Source: CAWEDP01 sp963807925 (lineage in GTDB: Bacteria > Acidobacteriota > Vicinamibacteria > Vicinamibacterales > CAVVIG01). Taken from it: a stretch of DNA of 64,000 nucleotides. Location of the stretch: assembly GCA_963807925.1 (NCBI GenBank), contig CAWEDP010000002.1, positions 744,001 to 808,000 of the forward strand, in the 5' to 3' direction. This document shows positions 26,452 to 34,145 of this stretch, in pieces (the first letter of the stretch is position 1; every line of letters starts with the position of its first letter). Position numbers and translations under genes: made by a program. The notes beneath the pieces are model-generated. The model did not search any database. It saw only the letters and a program-made list of their open reading frames with translations, and was not told the origin of the DNA.

Positions 26452-27796
26452 GTGGCAATCAAGACCTACGGAACGATGGCGGTCGATTGGGAGCGGCGCA
26501 TCGACTTCGATCGCCTCCGCCGGGAGCGGCTGGACCGGGTCAAGGCGCTGCTGGCGAAGTCGGAGATGGGCGCGGTGCTCTGCTTCGACATGAACAACGT
26601 CCGGTACATCACCGCGACGCACATCGGCACCTGGGCCCAGGACAAGATCAGCCGCTTCACCCTGCTGCCGCAGAATGACGAGCCGATCCTGTGGGACTTC
26701 GGGTCGGCGGCCAAGCACCATCAGCTCAATTGCGACTGGCTGGGGGAGCGCTCGCGCGCCGGCATCCCGCTGATGCGCGGCGCGATGTCGCCCGAGATGG
26801 GCCGCGCCGAGGACGTGGCCCGCAAGATCAAGATCGAGCTCGAAAAGCGCGGCCTGGACAAGGAGCCGGTCGGCGTCGACGTCGTCGAGCCGCCGATCCT
26901 CTTCGCGCTGCAGAAGGAAGGGCTGACGATCGTCGACGGCCAGCAGCTCCTGTCCGACGCGCGCGAAATCAAGACGCAGGACGAGATCGCGCTGCTGACG
27001 CATTCAGCCGCGATGGTCGACGCGGCGTATCACGACCTGTACGTGGCGATGAAGCCCGGGCTGCGCGAGAACGAGGCGGTCGGGATCGTCGCCAAGCGGC
27101 TCTACGACCTCGGCTCGGAGTACGTCGAGGGCGTCAACGCGATTTCCGGCGAGCGCTGCAGTCCGCACCCGCACGTGTTCTCCGACCGCATGCTGCGGCC
27201 GGGCGACCCGGTGTACTACGACGTCCTGCATTCGTACATGGGCTACCGGACGTGCTACTACCGGTGCTTCGCGATCGGATCGGCGTCGCATGCGCTGAGT
27301 GGACGCGTACAAGCGGTGCCGCGACTACCTGGATGCCGCCATCGAGCTGGTGCGGCCCGGGCGCACGACCGCCGAAATCGCCGCGGTCTGGCCCAAGGCG
27401 CAGGAGTTCGGATTCCCCAGCGAGGAAGCCGGCTTCGCCCTGCAGATGGGACATGGCATCGGCCTGGCGATCTGGGAGAAGCCGATGATCAGCCGGCTCG
27501 TCTCGCTCGAGCATCCGCACGAGATCAAGCCCGGAATGGTGTTCGCGCTCGAGACCTTCTGGCCCTCGAAGGACGGCTGGAGCGCCGCGCGCATCGAAGA
27601 GGAAGTCGTCGTGACGCCCACCGGACACGAGGTGATTACGCGCTTCCCCGCCGAGGAGCTGCTGGTCTGCGGCGCGCCGTACGTCACCGTCGGCGGCAAT
27701 CTGCCGACGATCCGGGAGCTCGAGGCGCCGCCGAACAAGGAAGTCGTGGAGATGATTGCCGCCAGCGCGAAGACCGAGAGCGTCGGCGCGCGCTGA
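26452..27796 (+). CDS. M24 (creatinase/aminopeptidase P-fold) protein with altered metal site (one apparent frameshift)
   Basis: About 447 residues after removing one G at 27301-27302; start GTG 26452 after AGGAGAG. The N-terminal creatinase domain (VLCFDMNNVRYITATHIGTW) precedes the pita-bread domain. Of the M24 metal ligands, Asp257 is present (YYDVLHSYMGYR), but the second Asp is Cys268 (TCYYRCF). The later His (GHGIGLAIWE), Glu (ALETFWP) and Glu (IEEEVVV) remain. So it may not be an ordinary peptidase. The N-terminal pattern also recalls DddP, an M24-fold DMSP lyase, though DddP keeps its Asp ligands. It sits between E1 and E2 genes, where a peptidase is unexpected. Confidence 0.82.
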
Positions 27797-27807
27797 GGCA
27801 GGCGACG

Positions 27808-27936
27808 ACCAGTGCCCGTAGTGTCCGGCTTCGGCCGGACCAGTGCCCGTAGTGTCCGGCTTCAACCGGACCAGTGCCCGTAGTGTCCGGCTTCAGCCGG
27901 ACCAGTGCCCGTAGTGTCCGGCTTCAGCCGGACCAG
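27808..27936. repeat. Four tandem 31-bp palindromic units (REP-like)
   Basis: Four direct units start at 27808, 27839, 27870 and 27901, each 31 bases; a five-base fragment follows. Each unit contains AGTGCCCGTAGTG followed by a hairpin, TCCGGCT-TC-AGCCGGA in units 3 and 4. Unit 1 has GGCCGGA and unit 2 AACCGGA in the second arm. No unique spacers separate the units, so this is not a CRISPR array. It separates the M24 stop from the E2 gene and could modulate mRNA ends. Similar palindromes are, from memory, common between genes in Vicinamibacteria. Confidence 0.85.
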
Positions 27937-27982
27937 ATCCCGATCGGACTCATTCATTCACCCCTCTGAGACACGACACCAT

Positions 27983-29209
27983 ATGGCCGTCAGCGTCGTC
28001 ATGCCCGCCCTCGAGATGGCTCAGGAAACAGGCAAGCTGGTTGCCTGGAAGAAGCGGGAGGGCGAGCAGGTCGCCAAGGGCGAGATGCTCCTCGAGGTGG
28101 AAACCGACAAGGCGGTCGTCGAAGTCGAGGCGATGGCTGACGGCATTCTCGGCGGCGTCACCGCACAGGTCGGCGACGTGGTGCCTGTCGGTCAGACGAT
28201 TGCCTGGCTGCTGAAGCCGGGAGAGAAACCGCCGGCCGTCACCGCGCCCCTGCAGACGGGCCGGACGCTCGACGCGAAGACGGCGGCCGCTCCGGCCGCT
28301 CAGGTGGCGGCGCCACCGGCGGCGGCAGGGCCCGCGGGCCCGGTGCTGATCTCGCCGAAGGCGCGACGGCTCGCGAAGGAACTGGGCCTCGACCCCCGGA
28401 CGCTCAGGGGATCGGGTCCCGAGGGAGAGATCGTTGCCGACGACGTGCGCGCGGCGGCCGCTGCGCCTCCCTCCGTGGCGGCTGCACCGGCGAGCGCGCC
28501 GGCCCCGGCGGCTGGCGTTCCCTCCACGCTCAGCGCGATCGGCCGTCTGATGGCGGAGCGGACCACCCAGAGCTGGACGACGGTGCCGCACTTCTTCGTG
28601 TCTCGGGAAGTGGACGGTGGGGCGCTGATCGCGGCGCGCAATCGACTCGGGCCGTCCGTCGAGAAGAGCCGCGGCGTGAAGATCACCTACACCGACATGC
28701 TCGCCGCGCTCGTCGCGCGCGCGCTGACGCGGCATCCGCTGATGAACGCGAGCTGGATCGACCACGCGGTCAAGGCCAATCCCGAGGTCAGGGTGGGGCT
28801 GGCCATGGCTGTCAACGACGGCGTCGTCGTCGGCGTGATCCACGGGGCGGATGGCGGCGACCTGGGAGACATCGCGGCGCAGCGGCGCGATCTCACCGAG
28901 CGGGCGCGGGCGAACAAGCTGACGCCGGCCGACATTACCGGCGCGACGTTCACCATCAGCAATCTCGGCATGTACCAGGTGGATCAGTTCACGGCAATCA
29001 TCGTGCCGCCGCAGGCGGGCATCCTGGCGGTCGGCGCGATGAAGGATCGGGTCGTGCCGATGCCGGGGGCGCTGATTCCGGTCGGCGTGCGGCCGATGAT
29101 CAACCTCACGCTCTCGTGCGATCATCGCGTGCTCGACGGCGCCCGGGGCGCGGCCTTCCTCAACGATGTCGTCGACGCCATCGGACAGGCCGATCGGATT
29201 CTGGCGTAG
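27983..29209 (+). CDS. 2-oxoacid dehydrogenase E2, dihydrolipoamide acyltransferase
   Basis: 408 residues. Lipoyl domain at residues 1-78 with the lipoylated Lys43 in VETDKAVVE; Ala/Pro linker; peripheral subunit-binding domain at about 118-155 (ISPKARRLAKELGLDP, then GSGPEGEIVADDV); second linker; catalytic domain from about 180 with the active-site His381 and Asp385 in CDHRVLDGARGAAF. It transfers the acyl group from E1 to CoA. No gene for E3 (lipoamide dehydrogenase) is seen in the window, so a shared E3 must be encoded elsewhere. An ATG at 27983 is chosen because earlier starts would lie in the repeat array. Confidence 0.93.
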   Translation: MAVSVVMPALEMAQETGKLVAWKKREGEQVAKGEMLLEVETDKAVVEVEAMADGILGGVTAQVGDVVPVGQTIAWLLKPGEKPPAVTAPLQTGRTLDAKTAAAPAAQVAAPPAAAGPAGPVLISPKARRLAKELGLDPRTLRGSGPEGEIVADDVRAAAAAPPSVAAAPASAPAPAAGVPSTLSAIGRLMAERTTQSWTTVPHFFVSREVDGGALIAARNRLGPSVEKSRGVKITYTDMLAALVARALTRHPLMNASWIDHAVKANPEVRVGLAMAVNDGVVVGVIHGADGGDLGDIAAQRRDLTERARANKLTPADITGATFTISNLGMYQVDQFTAIIVPPQAGILAVGAMKDRVVPMPGALIPVGVRPMINLTLSCDHRVLDGARGAAFLNDVVDAIGQADRILA

Positions 29210-29257
29210 GTTCACCAGGCCGACTGGTGGAACGGTTGACAGGACGGGAGGCTCGGA

Positions 29258-29920
29258 ATGACTGCACATCCCGGACGTTTCAGAGCATTTGACGTCGTGT
29301 CCGAGCGATGGCGGGCAGGTGTACGGCTCGTCGTTTCGGCGCTCGTGCTGCTCGTCGCGATTCCGGTGGCCGCTCAGGAGCGCGGCGGACGTGGTGCGCC
29401 AGCTCCAGCCGGCCCGGCGATGACAATGAGCATCGCGGGTTTCCCCGACGGCGGTCAGATTCCGGTCAGATTCAGCCAGGCGGCCGCAGGCGCCGCGCCC
29501 GGTGAAGGCACGTCGCCTGCGATCAGCTGGTCCAACGCGCCCGCGGGCGCCCGGAGCTTCGTGCTGAACATGCACGACATGGATGTCGCCCGCAACCGGA
29601 CGACCGAGGACCAGGCGCATTGGGTCGTCTGGAACATACCGGCGTCGGCGACCGGCCTGCCGGAAGGCATGCCCAAAGGCTCGCAGCTGCCGAACGGCAG
29701 CTCTCAAGTCAGCGCCACCGGCCCGATGTACCGTGGCCCCGGCGCCCCGGCGAACGGTCCGCCGCATCACTACACCTTCGAGCTCTTCGCGCTCGACACC
29801 ACGCTCGCGGTCCAGCCGACCGCCGATGCGTTCGAGACGCGCGCGAACGTGATGAAAGCGATGCAGGGCCACATCCTGGCGAAGGCGGTCTACGGCGGAT
29901 TGTTCAGGCGTCCGCAGTAG
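29258..29920 (+). CDS. Secreted PEBP family protein (YbhB/YbcL-like)
   Basis: 220 residues with an N-terminal hydrophobic segment (VVSALVLLVAIPVAAQ) acting as a signal peptide, followed by a short Gly/Ala/Pro stretch. The phosphatidylethanolamine-binding fold is visible as IPVRFSQAA, SPAISWSNAPAGARSFVLNMHDMD, DQAHWVVWNIPAS, then GPMYRGPGAPANGPPHHYTFELFALD. The HxxxWxxxNIP and PPxxxHxYxFxLFALD segments surround the ligand pocket. The bacterial proteins have no established reaction; some bind phospholipids or small anions. It follows E2 by 48 bases and may or may not share its transcript. Confidence 0.88.
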   Translation: MTAHPGRFRAFDVVSERWRAGVRLVVSALVLLVAIPVAAQERGGRGAPAPAGPAMTMSIAGFPDGGQIPVRFSQAAAGAAPGEGTSPAISWSNAPAGARSFVLNMHDMDVARNRTTEDQAHWVVWNIPASATGLPEGMPKGSQLPNGSSQVSATGPMYRGPGAPANGPPHHYTFELFALDTTLAVQPTADAFETRANVMKAMQGHILAKAVYGGLFRRPQ

Positions 29921-29971
29921 GCCGCGATCGGCCTTCCGCCCAGGCCGGCCGCTCCGTCCCCGCGCACTCCC

Positions 29972-30613
29972 ATGCCTGAGGCGATCTTCTGGGACAACGA
30001 CGGCGTCCTCGTGGACACCGAACAGCTCTACCGCGCAGCCACGCAGGAGGTGCTCGCCTCGATTGGCATCGCGCTCGACGACGACCAGTACATCGAGCTG
30101 TTTCTCAGACAGGGACGCGGGGCGTGGCACCTCGCGGAAGAGCGGGGCGTCACGCCCGACGAGATCGTCCGGCTGCGCGGCCAGCGCAATGCGCTGTACG
30201 GGCAGTGGCTGCGCGCCGGTTCCCGCCTGATGCCCGGCATCACCGACGTTCTCGATGCGCTGAGCGGCCGGTACGTGATGGGAGTGGTGACGAGCTCGCG
30301 GCGGGATCACTTCGATTTGATTCACGAGCACACGGGGCTCCTGAAGTACTTCGACTTCGTCCTGACCTCCGGCGACTACGCGCGGACCAAGCCGGAGCCG
30401 GATTCCTACCTCCGCGCCATCGAGCGCAGCGGCGTTCGCTCCGAGGCCTGCGTCGCCATCGAGGACTCCGAGCGGGGCCTCGAAGCCGCCACGCGCGCCG
30501 GCATCCGGTGCATCGTGGTCCCGACGCCGCTGACGCGCGGCGGCCGGTTCCGCGGCGCCCACAGAGTGCTCGAGAGCGTGCGCGACATTCCCTCGGCGCT
30601 GGCGGGGCGATGA
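29972..30613 (+). CDS. HAD-superfamily phosphatase or phosphomutase-like hydrolase
   Basis: 213 residues. Motif I is FWDNDGVLVDTE (nucleophile Asp8, acid Asp10); the cap covers about residues 16-90. Motif II is VVTSSRR, motif III the Lys of TKPEPDSY, and motif IV AIEDSERGLEAA. This is the subgroup I HAD pattern of beta-phosphoglucomutase, phosphoglycolate phosphatase and sugar-phosphate phosphatases. Asn between the two Asp residues of motif I is a mild deviation. The substrate is not determinable. Confidence 0.88.
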   Translation: MPEAIFWDNDGVLVDTEQLYRAATQEVLASIGIALDDDQYIELFLRQGRGAWHLAEERGVTPDEIVRLRGQRNALYGQWLRAGSRLMPGITDVLDALSGRYVMGVVTSSRRDHFDLIHEHTGLLKYFDFVLTSGDYARTKPEPDSYLRAIERSGVRSEACVAIEDSERGLEAATRAGIRCIVVPTPLTRGGRFRGAHRVLESVRDIPSALAGR

Positions 30614-30747
30614 GGGTGCTGCTCTTTGCCTGGGCCGACGTCTTCGCCCGGGGGCATCCACGGCCCGTACTGGGCTCGCTCGACATCAACCGGCTGGCCG
30701 CCCCGGCGGCCGGCCGGTAGCGTCACCGTTGTCAGCGGCTTGGTGTT

Positions 30748-31191
30748 GTGATTGGATTGTCGCCGGAGGCCTTCGTGGATACATTCGCCGCAACCGACGA
30801 CAAGGTTCTGAAGCTGAAGCTGGCCGGCTACACCGGGCCGGGCCAGGAGCTGTTCCGGAACGTGCTGTTCGATCAGCTCTACGCGTCACTTCCGAAAGAC
30901 CCGGAGGTCAGGGTCCAGATCTACAACGCCGAGATCGCGCCGGGCGGCTACACGAACTGGCACTGCCACAACGGCGCGACCTTCTTCGTCGCGCTGCAGG
31001 GGATGTTCGAAGCCGAGTTTCAGGAAGGCGTCCTCGTCCGGGCGAAGGCGGGCGACGTGTATTCCGAGCCGATTGCGAAGATCCACCGCGGCCACAACCC
31101 GCATCCCGGGCTGGCGTACCTCTGCATCGGCTTCTGCCTGACCTCTCCCGATCGCGATCACGTGACGAACGTCCTCAGCCGCCCGTGGTGA
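30748..31191 (+). CDS. Cupin domain protein
   Basis: 147 residues from GTG 30748; the start is weakly supported, with no strong ribosome site. Cupin motif 1 is GGYTNWHCHNGATFFVALQGMFEAEF (HxH visible) and motif 2 is AKAGDVYSEPIAKIHRGHN (late His). The metal site therefore looks complete. Preceding residues 30-60 (GPGQELFRNVLFDQLY) add a helix. It is the fourth cupin-fold gene in the window counting gentisate dioxygenase. About 135 bases separate it from the HAD gene, holding no clear gene. No substrate is recognised. Confidence 0.78.
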   Translation: MIGLSPEAFVDTFAATDDKVLKLKLAGYTGPGQELFRNVLFDQLYASLPKDPEVRVQIYNAEIAPGGYTNWHCHNGATFFVALQGMFEAEFQEGVLVRAKAGDVYSEPIAKIHRGHNPHPGLAYLCIGFCLTSPDRDHVTNVLSRPW

Positions 31192-31245
31192 CGGGGACCC
31201 GCCACCGCCGCGTTTTGGTCCAGGCTCACATTCCGGCGCAGGCTG

Positions 31246-31653
31246 CTATGGGTTCGTCGTCTGGCTCGAGCCGGCAAACAGCCGCCGCCCGGTGCTCATC
31301 AATACCATTGCCCGGGCGTTGCCGAGCAGGCTGCCGTCTTTCGCGCGGGTTCCTTCGACAGTGACCGCGTCACCGATCTTCACAGAGTTGGGCGTCCAGC
31401 CCGCACGCAGGAGCGCGTTGGGGTTGCCCATCTCGAGAGCCCAGTTCTCGGTCTGGCCGGACTCCTCGTTCTTTACATCGATGTAGAAGAAACAGTGGGG
31501 ATTCGTCCACTCGATCTTCGTCACCGTCCCAGTGAGCTTGATCGGCTTGCTCGCGTCGTACTCGGCCGCGAACGAGTGATGCGCAACCACAGGCACGGCA
31601 GTAATGAAGAGACCTGCAAGGCTGGCAACGGCGACAGTCAACCTGGTTCTCAT
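31246..31653 (-). CDS. DUF6152 family secreted protein
   Basis: 135 residues from MRTRLTVAV at 31653; a longer frame to 31737 adds 28 residues without a signal sequence and would run into the upstream gene. Signal peptide LAGLFITAVPVVAHH, then the family hallmark HHSFAAEYDASKPIKLTGTV, WTNPHCFFYIDV, GNPNALLRAGW and LGNARAMVL. The fold is probably a small OB-like beta barrel. DUF6152 proteins are frequent in Acidobacteriota and have no known function. It lies 70 bases downstream of the secreted protein at 31724-32578 on the same strand. Confidence 0.86.
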   Translation of the reverse strand: MRTRLTVAVASLAGLFITAVPVVAHHSFAAEYDASKPIKLTGTVTKIEWTNPHCFFYIDVKNEESGQTENWALEMGNPNALLRAGWTPNSVKIGDAVTVEGTRAKDGSLLGNARAMVLMSTGRRLFAGSSQTTNP

Positions 31654-31723
31654 CGCACACTCCTGAAGAACTGCGTCCACCGGTCCAATCGAAGCAGGCT
31701 CACCAAGCACGCACGGTCGGGGC

Positions 31724-32578
31724 TCATTTACCTCCACCGGGACCGAACAGACGACTCGAGTCTCTCTCGTTCTCGAGACAGAACTCCTCGATCATCTGAG
31801 TATCGATCATGATCTTCATGTTCATGTCAATCGTAAACGGTTTGGTATACGCCTTGGGATCGTCGATTGTGATTGCAACGTTGAGCGTCCCGAAGTTCGG
31901 CCGGGTGATGCGCTCGGTCATCGTTGCCGCACTCGTGATCGGGTTGCCGGCCGTGTCCAGCCACTCGCTCTCACGGAAGCCCTTCGTCGTGATCACGAGC
32001 GTGTCTCCCTCCCACTTCCCAATCGAATACCCGCTGTAGATGGGGTGCATAAGCTCGGGGAACGGTCGGCCGTCGGTGTAGATCTGCCGGAACTGGGCGT
32101 TCCATTCGTTGAGCATCAACAGTTCGCCGGGGACCTCAAAGATCTTCGTGTAGTGCGGGAGCCAGTACGTCCGCGGGTAGTTGTCCGGCTGGCAGCGGTT
32201 GTGCGGATCGTCTTTGGAGAAATCCGCTGTTCGCTGTTTGGCGAGGTCCGCAGCCCACGGCTGAAGCGGCAAGCCGCCGGGCACCGACGCAGGGCCGTTC
32301 GGCACCGTCACCTTCTCGCCGGGCTGGCAGGGCTTCGTCAAACGCACCCGTGACGCCAGATCCGGCGTGCAATTCCGCATGCGGTCAGGCTGCCAGAAGC
32401 CGATGAAGTCGGGCTTGCCGTCCGGCTGCCGCGGCGCTGGCGACTTCAGGTCCGGCTGACCGTCGGCAAGCCGGGGCACGTTCGGCGTCGGGTACGTTAC
32501 CCACTGGCCAAGGACGTGCGCTGAAGACATCAGCACGAACAGGCTGAAAACGAACACGCACCGCGCCCATGCGCCCAT
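31724..32578 (-). CDS. Secreted protein of unknown function, acidobacterial family (paralogue 3)
   Basis: 284 residues from MGAWARCVFVFSLF at 32578, chosen because GGAGAG lies about 7 bases upstream and the hydrophobic signal starts there; the frame extends 10 residues further. After the signal come Pro/Asp-rich motifs (GQPDLKSPAP, GKPDFIGFWQPDR), then MLNEWNAQFRQIYTDGRPFPE, SIGKWEGDTLVITTKGFRE, GNPITSAATMTERITRPN and DDPKAYTKPFT. The last block aligns with the proteins at 7636 and 9607. The fold may be lipocalin-like. It has its own promoter with an overlapping palindrome (32620-32658). Function unknown. Confidence 0.8.
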   Translation of the reverse strand: MGAWARCVFVFSLFVLMSSAHVLGQWVTYPTPNVPRLADGQPDLKSPAPRQPDGKPDFIGFWQPDRMRNCTPDLASRVRLTKPCQPGEKVTVPNGPASVPGGLPLQPWAADLAKQRTADFSKDDPHNRCQPDNYPRTYWLPHYTKIFEVPGELLMLNEWNAQFRQIYTDGRPFPELMHPIYSGYSIGKWEGDTLVITTKGFRESEWLDTAGNPITSAATMTERITRPNFGTLNVAITIDDPKAYTKPFTIDMNMKIMIDTQMIEEFCLENERDSSRLFGPGGGK

Positions 32579-32619
32579 GCCAGACTCTCCGACGCTGTTG
32601 GTCACCATGCGCCAACCTC

Positions 32620-32635
32620 AAGTATGCGCATACTT
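32620..32635. promoter_or_regulatory. 16-bp perfect palindrome, candidate operator
   Basis: AAGTATGCGCATACTT is a perfect palindrome that covers the proposed -10 of the minus-strand promoter at 32630-32658. A dimeric repressor bound here would block transcription of the secreted-protein gene. Symmetry and position look like a GntR or TetR type site. Confidence 0.6.
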
Positions 32636-32658
32636 CCCCGAACGTCTCGACATGTCAA
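32630..32658 (-). promoter_or_regulatory. Sigma70-like promoter for the secreted-protein gene
   Basis: On the minus strand a perfect TTGACA (32658 to 32653) is followed after 17 bases by AAGTAT (32635 to 32630). The -35 is ideal and the -10 weak. The chosen start codon at 32578 lies 51 bases downstream. Confidence 0.5.
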
Positions 32659-32718
32659 GAGTCGATGGAAGGCCGCTTACCGACGAGGACGTGCTTTGTT
32701 AGAGGCCCTAAGGTTGCC

Positions 32719-34119
32719 CTAAGGTGTGACGGGCGGTGCCCAGGTCAACGTGTAATTGAGGATCCAGACGAGGAACAGCACCACCGGGACGTGCACGACG
32801 AACTGCAGCATCGAGTAGCCGACGATGTCGCGCGCCTTGAGGCCGAGGATGCCGAGCAGCGGCAGCATCCAGAAGGGGTGAATGAGGTTGGCGAGCGCCT
32901 CGGTGGCGTTGTAGGTCTGCACGACCCATCCGAGGTGGACGTGCAGCGCGTTGGCGGCCGTCAGCATGTAGGGCGCCTCGATCAGCCACTTGCCGCCGGC
33001 CGACGGAATGAACAGTCCGAGAAACGCCGAGTAGACGCCGACCAGAAACGGGAACGTGTGCGCCGTCGAGACGTCGATGAAGAGCGCGGCGAGCTTTCGG
33101 GCGAGCCCCGACTCGGTCATCATCTTCACCATTCCGGCATAGAGCGGGTATTGAATCAGCACGCCCGCTACCGACGGAACGCCCGCCGAGATCGCGTGGG
33201 CGAACGAGCGCGGGCGCCAGTGAAGCAGCAGGCCGGCGATGAGGAACGCGAAGACGAAATGATTGAGGTCGAGGACGATCGCCGCTCCTTTGTCGGCGAC
33301 CTCGCGCACCAGGTAGACGATCCCGCACGCGCCCAGAAAGATCGTGAGCAGCGGGCTGTATTCGAGCCACTCGCCCGGCTTCTCCGGCCGACCGATCGAA
33401 GCCCTCGCCGGCACGTACTCCACCGCCATCTCGGCCATGCCGCGTGCCTGTGCCGGCGGCGGCGCCGAGTAGTAGCAGATGGCATACGAGATGACGCCGA
33501 GGACCAGCGCGATGAGCAGGCTTTGCCACAGACCGAGCGTTTGACTGAGCGGGATGACACCGCTGATCTTCAGGATCGACGGCGGTAGCGAGGCCGGCGC
33601 GGCCATGATCAGCGCCGCCGAGGAGGACAGCCCGAGCGCCCAGATGCTGCCGATGCCGAGATAGGCGGCGGCGCCCAGCGCTCGATAGTCGGCGCCGCGG
33701 ACCCGGTGCGCGACCTCCTTCGCGAGGAGCGCGCTGAAGATCAGGCTGAAGCTCCACGACAGGAGCGACGACAGCATCGAGAAGACGCCGACGAACGCGG
33801 CCGCGCCGCGGCCCGTCTTGGGCAGGCTCGCGAGCCGGCGGATGATCGCGAAGACCGGCGCCGAGGTCGCCACGGCGTACCCGGTGAGGATGATGAGCGC
33901 CATCTGCATCGTGAAGGCGACGAGATCCCAGAAGCCGGCGCCGAACCACTCCGCGCTCTGCATCGGCGAGGCCCCCACCACCAGCGTCGCGGCGAAGACC
34001 GCGACGACGGCGACGCAGGCGAGCGAGAACGCATCGGGAAACCAGCGCTCGAACCACTTGGAGAGCCGCAGCCCGATCGCGGCGAGCCCCGATCCCGCGC
34101 TTTTTTCCTGCGTGATCAT
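32719..34119 (-). CDS. atoE: Short-chain fatty acid transporter, AtoE family
   Basis: 466 residues with about 12 hydrophobic helices. Family-defining segments: WFPDAFSLACVAVVAVF, MQMALIILTGYAVATSAPV, GFWDLVAFTMQ, SWSFSLIFSALLAKEVA, FPFLVGVYSAFLGLFIPSAGGKW, HPFWMLPLLGILGLKARDIVGY. AtoE proteins carry acetoacetate and other short-chain fatty acids into the cell. The start ATG 34119 faces the PQQ dehydrogenase gene with only 26 bases between them, and a 16-bp palindrome fills most of that gap, implying tight divergent control. Short-chain acid uptake fits the 2-oxoacid and 3-hydroxyacid enzymes nearby. Confidence 0.92.
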   Translation of the reverse strand: MITQEKSAGSGLAAIGLRLSKWFERWFPDAFSLACVAVVAVFAATLVVGASPMQSAEWFGAGFWDLVAFTMQMALIILTGYAVATSAPVFAIIRRLASLPKTGRGAAAFVGVFSMLSSLLSWSFSLIFSALLAKEVAHRVRGADYRALGAAAYLGIGSIWALGLSSSAALIMAAPASLPPSILKISGVIPLSQTLGLWQSLLIALVLGVISYAICYYSAPPPAQARGMAEMAVEYVPARASIGRPEKPGEWLEYSPLLTIFLGACGIVYLVREVADKGAAIVLDLNHFVFAFLIAGLLLHWRPRSFAHAISAGVPSVAGVLIQYPLYAGMVKMMTESGLARKLAALFIDVSTAHTFPFLVGVYSAFLGLFIPSAGGKWLIEAPYMLTAANALHVHLGWVVQTYNATEALANLIHPFWMLPLLGILGLKARDIVGYSMLQFVVHVPVVLFLVWILNYTLTWAPPVTP

Positions 34120-34123
34120 TTGG

Positions 34124-34139
34124 CGGATGATATCATCCG
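34124..34139. promoter_or_regulatory. 16-bp perfect palindrome between divergent genes
   Basis: CGGATGATATCATCCG lies in the 26-base gap between the AtoE start (34119) and the PQQ dehydrogenase start (34146). It includes a TATCAT sequence on each strand that could serve as a -10 in both directions. Either transcript would then be nearly leaderless. A dimeric regulator site is the simplest reading. Confidence 0.6.
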
Positions 34140-34145
34140 GCGAAA

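Noticed and set aside
27808..27931. The 31-bp repeat as a CRISPR array
   Set aside because: Units abut directly with no unique spacers, there are only four, and no cas gene is near.
27950..30661. A 903-residue minus-strand open frame across E2, PEBP and HAD genes
   Set aside because: Three well-supported genes lie on the other strand and the translated frame has no family resemblance.
30610..30720. A 36-codon frame overlapping the HAD stop (ATGA)
   Set aside because: The overlap looks like coupling, but the product has no recognisable domain and the length is within chance.
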